Assembly (NCBI RefSeq): GCF_000725495.1
Contig: NZ_JNZD01000024.1
Span: 121,419 to 185,418 of the forward strand
Direction: 5' to 3'
DNA length: 64,000 nucleotides
Origin: Streptomyces aureus
Lineage (GTDB): Bacteria > Actinomycetota > Actinomycetes > Streptomycetales > Streptomycetaceae
Shown here: piece by piece, positions 61,801 to 64,000 of the stretch
How the letters are laid out: every line of letters starts with the position of its first letter
Numbering within the stretch: position 1 is the first letter of the stretch
Made by a program: the position numbers and the translations under genes
The notes under the pieces: generated by a model
Databases searched by the model: none
What the model was told of the DNA's origin: nothing
What the model saw: only the letters and a program-made list of their open reading frames with translations

Positions 61801-62926
61801 GCAGCCGGCCGTCGGTGGACAGGGGAGGGTGCGCGAGCCGCGGCAGATAGTGCCGCAAGAACAGTTCGGCCACCAGCTCGCGGCGGCTGCGCACCCCCAC
61901 CTTGTCGAAGATCTGCTTGAGATGGTCCTGCACGGTGTAACCGGACACCCCGAGCCGCCCGGCGATCTCGCTGGTCGACAGGCCGAGGAGCACGTACTGG
62001 GCGATCTGCCCGGCGCGCGGCGACAGCCCGTACACGTCGAGGACCAGCGCCGTCAGCTCGGCGGGATCGGTCGGGCCGACGGAGACCACCGTCGTGGTCT
62101 CGCCCCCCTGGTCGACCGGCCAGGCCCGCAGCGAGATCCACCGCCCGTCCCCCGCGGGCGCCCGCACGTGCGCACCGGCGCCGGTCGATTCGCCACGGGC
62201 CTGCACGGCCAGCGCCCGCAGCAGATACGGGCCCTCGGCGCCCCGGCCCGGCGCGTGCCGTTCCTGGAGCCGGTCGATCCAGTGCTGGGCCGTCGGCGAC
62301 ATCGACCGCACGGTCAGGTCGCTGCCGAGGACGACCCAGCCCGGCGCGTCCGGCAGCGGGCCCGCGTCCACCCCGGACAGCAGCAGCGAGCGGCGCAGCG
62401 CGGCGCAGGCGGGCACGCCCGCCGCCTCGGCGACCGCGAGGTCGGCGGCGGAGAACGGACGGGTGTGCGCGTCCCGGCACAGCACCAGCAGTCCCCAGGT
62501 GCGCCGGCCGTCCCGCAGCAGGAGCCGCAACTCGTCGGTGAGGCCCAGCGGATGGAGGATCTCGCGGTAGTACTTGCTGTCGCCGAGCCGGCCGTGGGTG
62601 GAACGGCTCAGCAGACTCGTCCGGCCGGGGCGGCGGGTCAGCGCGCGCAGGTTGTCGACGTCGTCCTGCTCGACGTGCTCGATCTCGAAGAGGCGGCGCA
62701 TGCTCGACTCCGGGAAACCGGACCGGTGCTGGCCGCCGGTGTCCAGGAGCGTCGAGGGGTCGAGGACCACACCGCACCAGACGTCCGCGGGCACGGCGTC
62801 CAGGAGGACCCGGGCGGTGTGGTCCAGCACGGCCAGGGCGCTGGCCTCGCCCCGCAGTCCGCGTTCGAGGCGTGCGGTGGTCTCGGAAGGGTTCATCGGC
62901 GTGTCCCCGGAATCTCGGTCCGTCAT
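61775..62926 (-). CDS. LuxR-type transcriptional regulator with N-terminal GAF-like sensing region
   Basis: A 383-residue regulator. The C-terminal helix-turn-helix is GLSPRAGQIAQYVLLGLSTSEIAGRLGVSGYTVQDHLKQIFDKVGVRSRRELVAELFL (about residues 300-357). The N-terminal about 280 residues hold a GAF-like segment (AVLDHTARVLLDAVPADVW to LLVLCRDAHTRPFSAADLAVAEAAG) and a PAS-like LGSDLTVRSMSPTAQHWIDRL. Ligand and targets are unknown; the neighbouring steroid-type operon is one candidate. The start is uncertain between this ATG and one ten codons later (62896). The tail-to-tail overlap with the SDR gene suggests mutual interference of transcription. Confidence 0.86.
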   Translation of the reverse strand: MTDRDSGDTPMNPSETTARLERGLRGEASALAVLDHTARVLLDAVPADVWCGVVLDPSTLLDTGGQHRSGFPESSMRRLFEIEHVEQDDVDNLRALTRRPGRTSLLSRSTHGRLGDSKYYREILHPLGLTDELRLLLRDGRRTWGLLVLCRDAHTRPFSAADLAVAEAAGVPACAALRRSLLLSGVDAGPLPDAPGWVVLGSDLTVRSMSPTAQHWIDRLQERHAPGRGAEGPYLLRALAVQARGESTGAGAHVRAPAGDGRWISLRAWPVDQGGETTTVVSVGPTDPAELTALVLDVYGLSPRAGQIAQYVLLGLSTSEIAGRLGVSGYTVQDHLKQIFDKVGVRSRRELVAELFLRHYLPRLAHPPLSTDGRLLSGEGPPA

Positions 62927-63061
62927 GTCCCAGGAATCTGGGATGGTCCCGCGAATGCCTGCTCCGTACCGTGGGTCTCGATTGTGGAGGCCGGTCCACG
63001 CCCGGACAAGGGGGAGTCGGACGGCGTCCGCGCGCGTGGGACTTGGGGGAGCCCCACACGG

Positions 63062-63099
63062 ATACGGCCCCGCTCGCCATGGTGCGAGCGGGGCCGTAT
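63062..63099. terminator. strong hairpin terminator
   Basis: A perfect 16-bp stem (atacggccccgctcgc and its complement) with a 6-base loop lies between the small-protein gene and the LuxR gene, ending transcription from the right. Confidence 0.85.
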
Positions 63100-63253
63100 G
63101 CCGTGCCTCGTGCCGCGGGGCCGGTCGGGCCGACGGGTGTGCCGACGGTGCCGTCCTCGGGCGGTGGTGCGGGTGGTGCCTGCTGTGCCTGCCGTGCCCC
63201 GCGTTCGGGTCACGGCTGCCGGGCGCGGTCCGCCCGGCCTGTGCGTCGGTCCG

Positions 63254-63436
63254 TCAGGCCGCCGTCGCGGGCTGGGCGGACGGCTTGCGGTGGCGGCCCT
63301 GAGGGGTCGCCTCGTCGTCGTGGCCGGAGACCGGGCCGCGGTGTCTGCCGTGGCCCTCGGCCCCGGTCGCCGACGTCTCGTGGACGTCCGTGACCGGCGC
63401 TTCCATGGTGCTCGAGTCGTTCATTGAAGTGTTCAC
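63254..63436 (-). CDS. small His/Arg-rich protein, unknown
   Basis: A 60-residue protein with an acidic, Ser/Thr-rich first half (MNDSSTMEAPVTDVHETSATG) and a basic second half with two related segments, HGRHRGPVSGHDD and QGRHRKPSAQP. There is no membrane segment and no Cys. The leader-like first half and repeated core recall a precursor-peptide layout, but this is only a resemblance. The start may be this GTG or the ATG four codons later. A strong terminator follows and the next gene upstream is on the same strand, so the two may be co-transcribed. Confidence 0.55.
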   Translation of the reverse strand: MNTSMNDSSTMEAPVTDVHETSATGAEGHGRHRGPVSGHDDEATPQGRHRKPSAQPATAA

Positions 63437-63472
63437 CCCGTATGCAAGATCCTTCTTTACAGCCGGGGGAGT

Positions 63473-63865
63473 CTAACGTGCGGTCATCGCGCGGGAGTCG
63501 GAGGGTGACGTTTCTTCGCCCGTGCCGTCCCTTTTCTCCTCGTCCTTGTGGGCCAGTACACACGGATCGCCCGATTCCGCGGGGGTCTGCGGCACGGAGG
63601 CGAGCGGCATCAGCGCGACCTGTCCCCTGAAGTCGCCGACGGGCGTCACCGGGTGGGCGTCCGCGGCCTCGGAACCGGCGCCGGACGGAGTGTCGGACGG
63701 GGTGTCCGAACGGGTGTCGGCGGGCGGGGTCGGGCCGGCCGGCCCGGCGCCGGGGCGCATGCCGGGCGGGGGCGTGTCGGCGACCTTGGTCCAGGGTCCG
63801 GTGGCCCTGGCGTCGGCCCACGGGTTCTGCGGGAGCGGTACGGAGGGCCGGGCACCGGAGTTCAC
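63473..63865 (-). CDS. hypothetical Pro-rich protein
   Basis: A 130-residue polar protein: NPWADARATGPWTKVADTPPPGMRPG at the start, a TPPADTRSDTPSDTPSGAGSEAADAHP low-complexity middle, and DFRGQVALMPLASVPQTPAESGDPCVL near the end. No domain was recognised. The GTG start has a weak ribosome site and a longer form reaching beyond the visible frame is blocked by a stop. It ends 36 bp before the small His/Arg-rich protein gene on the same strand. Codon bias supports coding. Confidence 0.5.
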   Translation of the reverse strand: MNSGARPSVPLPQNPWADARATGPWTKVADTPPPGMRPGAGPAGPTPPADTRSDTPSDTPSGAGSEAADAHPVTPVGDFRGQVALMPLASVPQTPAESGDPCVLAHKDEEKRDGTGEETSPSDSRAMTAR

Positions 63866-64000
63866 GGCCGGCAGCGGGCCGGCGCGCCCGGGTCCGGGGT
63901 CCGCGACGGCCGGAAGGGGGGCGGCGGTCCGGGGGCCGTGATCGGAGACGGGCGGGAGGGGGGCTACGGGGAGAGCTGTGATCGGGGCGGGGGCGGGGCC
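63866..64000. other. window end, no gene recognised
   Basis: This is GC-rich sequence upstream of the hypothetical gene. It may hold its promoter or the edge of a gene cut by the window; nothing specific is visible. Confidence 0.4.

Overview
The window is chromosomal DNA of a Streptomyces or very close relative. It is about 70% GC with a strong third-position GC bias. It shows many GTG/TTG starts, GTGA/ATGA stop-start overlaps, twin long antisense frames, and typical Streptomyces families (SCO2322-type protein, SigE-family sigma factor, GT87-PAP2 fusion, MHS and DHA2 transporters, CYP125, F420-dependent oxidoreductase). No rRNA, tRNA, CRISPR array, intact insertion sequence or prophage was recognised.

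Layout. 0-16 kb: DedA membrane protein, PhoD-like phosphatase, secreted HNH nuclease, a manganese (yybP-ykoY) riboswitch driving a GDT1-type Mn exporter, HAD phosphatase, peptidoglycan-binding membrane protein, a DHA2 exporter with an extra cytoplasmic domain, small conserved proteins, O-methyltransferase and an MHS symporter. 16-23 kb: GT87-PAP2 fusion, then CYP125 and a steroid-type thiolase around a shared operator region, a broken DUF1275 gene and a secreted transglycosylase. 23-30 kb: a five-gene operon with overlapping genes behind a cobalamin riboswitch, encoding an ECF vitamin transporter plus two surface-anchored proteins that together resemble the two domains of transcobalamin. 30-34 kb: MBL hydrolase, aldehyde dehydrogenase, 3Fe-4S ferredoxin and the TetR regulator KstR. 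34-44 kb: a glycosyltransferase/methyltransferase/alpha-toroid operon, lipoprotein, F420 oxidoreductase, cell-wall amidase, methyltransferase and a DHA2 exporter with a C-terminal beta domain. 44-50 kb: FadE34-like double acyl-CoA dehydrogenase, SCP2-type thiolase, DHA2 exporter. 50-58 kb: sigma factor with membrane partner, a truncated response regulator inside a 100-bp inverted repeat, GH54-CBM42 arabinofuranosidase, SDR/TetR divergent pair, and a histidine kinase/ABC exporter operon. 58-64 kb: MaoC hydratase, alcohol dehydrogenase, Hsd4A-like SDR, LuxR regulator and small proteins.

How it fits together. At least ten genes in five separate blocks look like sterol side-chain catabolism (CYP125 with its ferredoxin, ALDH, ACAD, hydratase, SDR, thiolases, F420 enzyme). 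Their promoters carry KstR-type boxes (TnnAACnnGTTnnA). Five promoters also carry a second, different palindrome (TCTGAC-N5-GTCAGA), suggesting a scattered regulon under two repressors. No ring-cleavage genes lie here. Two riboswitch-controlled metal/cofactor systems (Mn export and B12 uptake) are also present.

Two caveats. Two duplications in the window (one direct, one inverted) are each exactly 100 bp and perfect, and each sits in a broken gene. This is as compatible with an assembly error as with biology. A roughly 100-bp hairpin repeat occurs four times in intergenic DNA.
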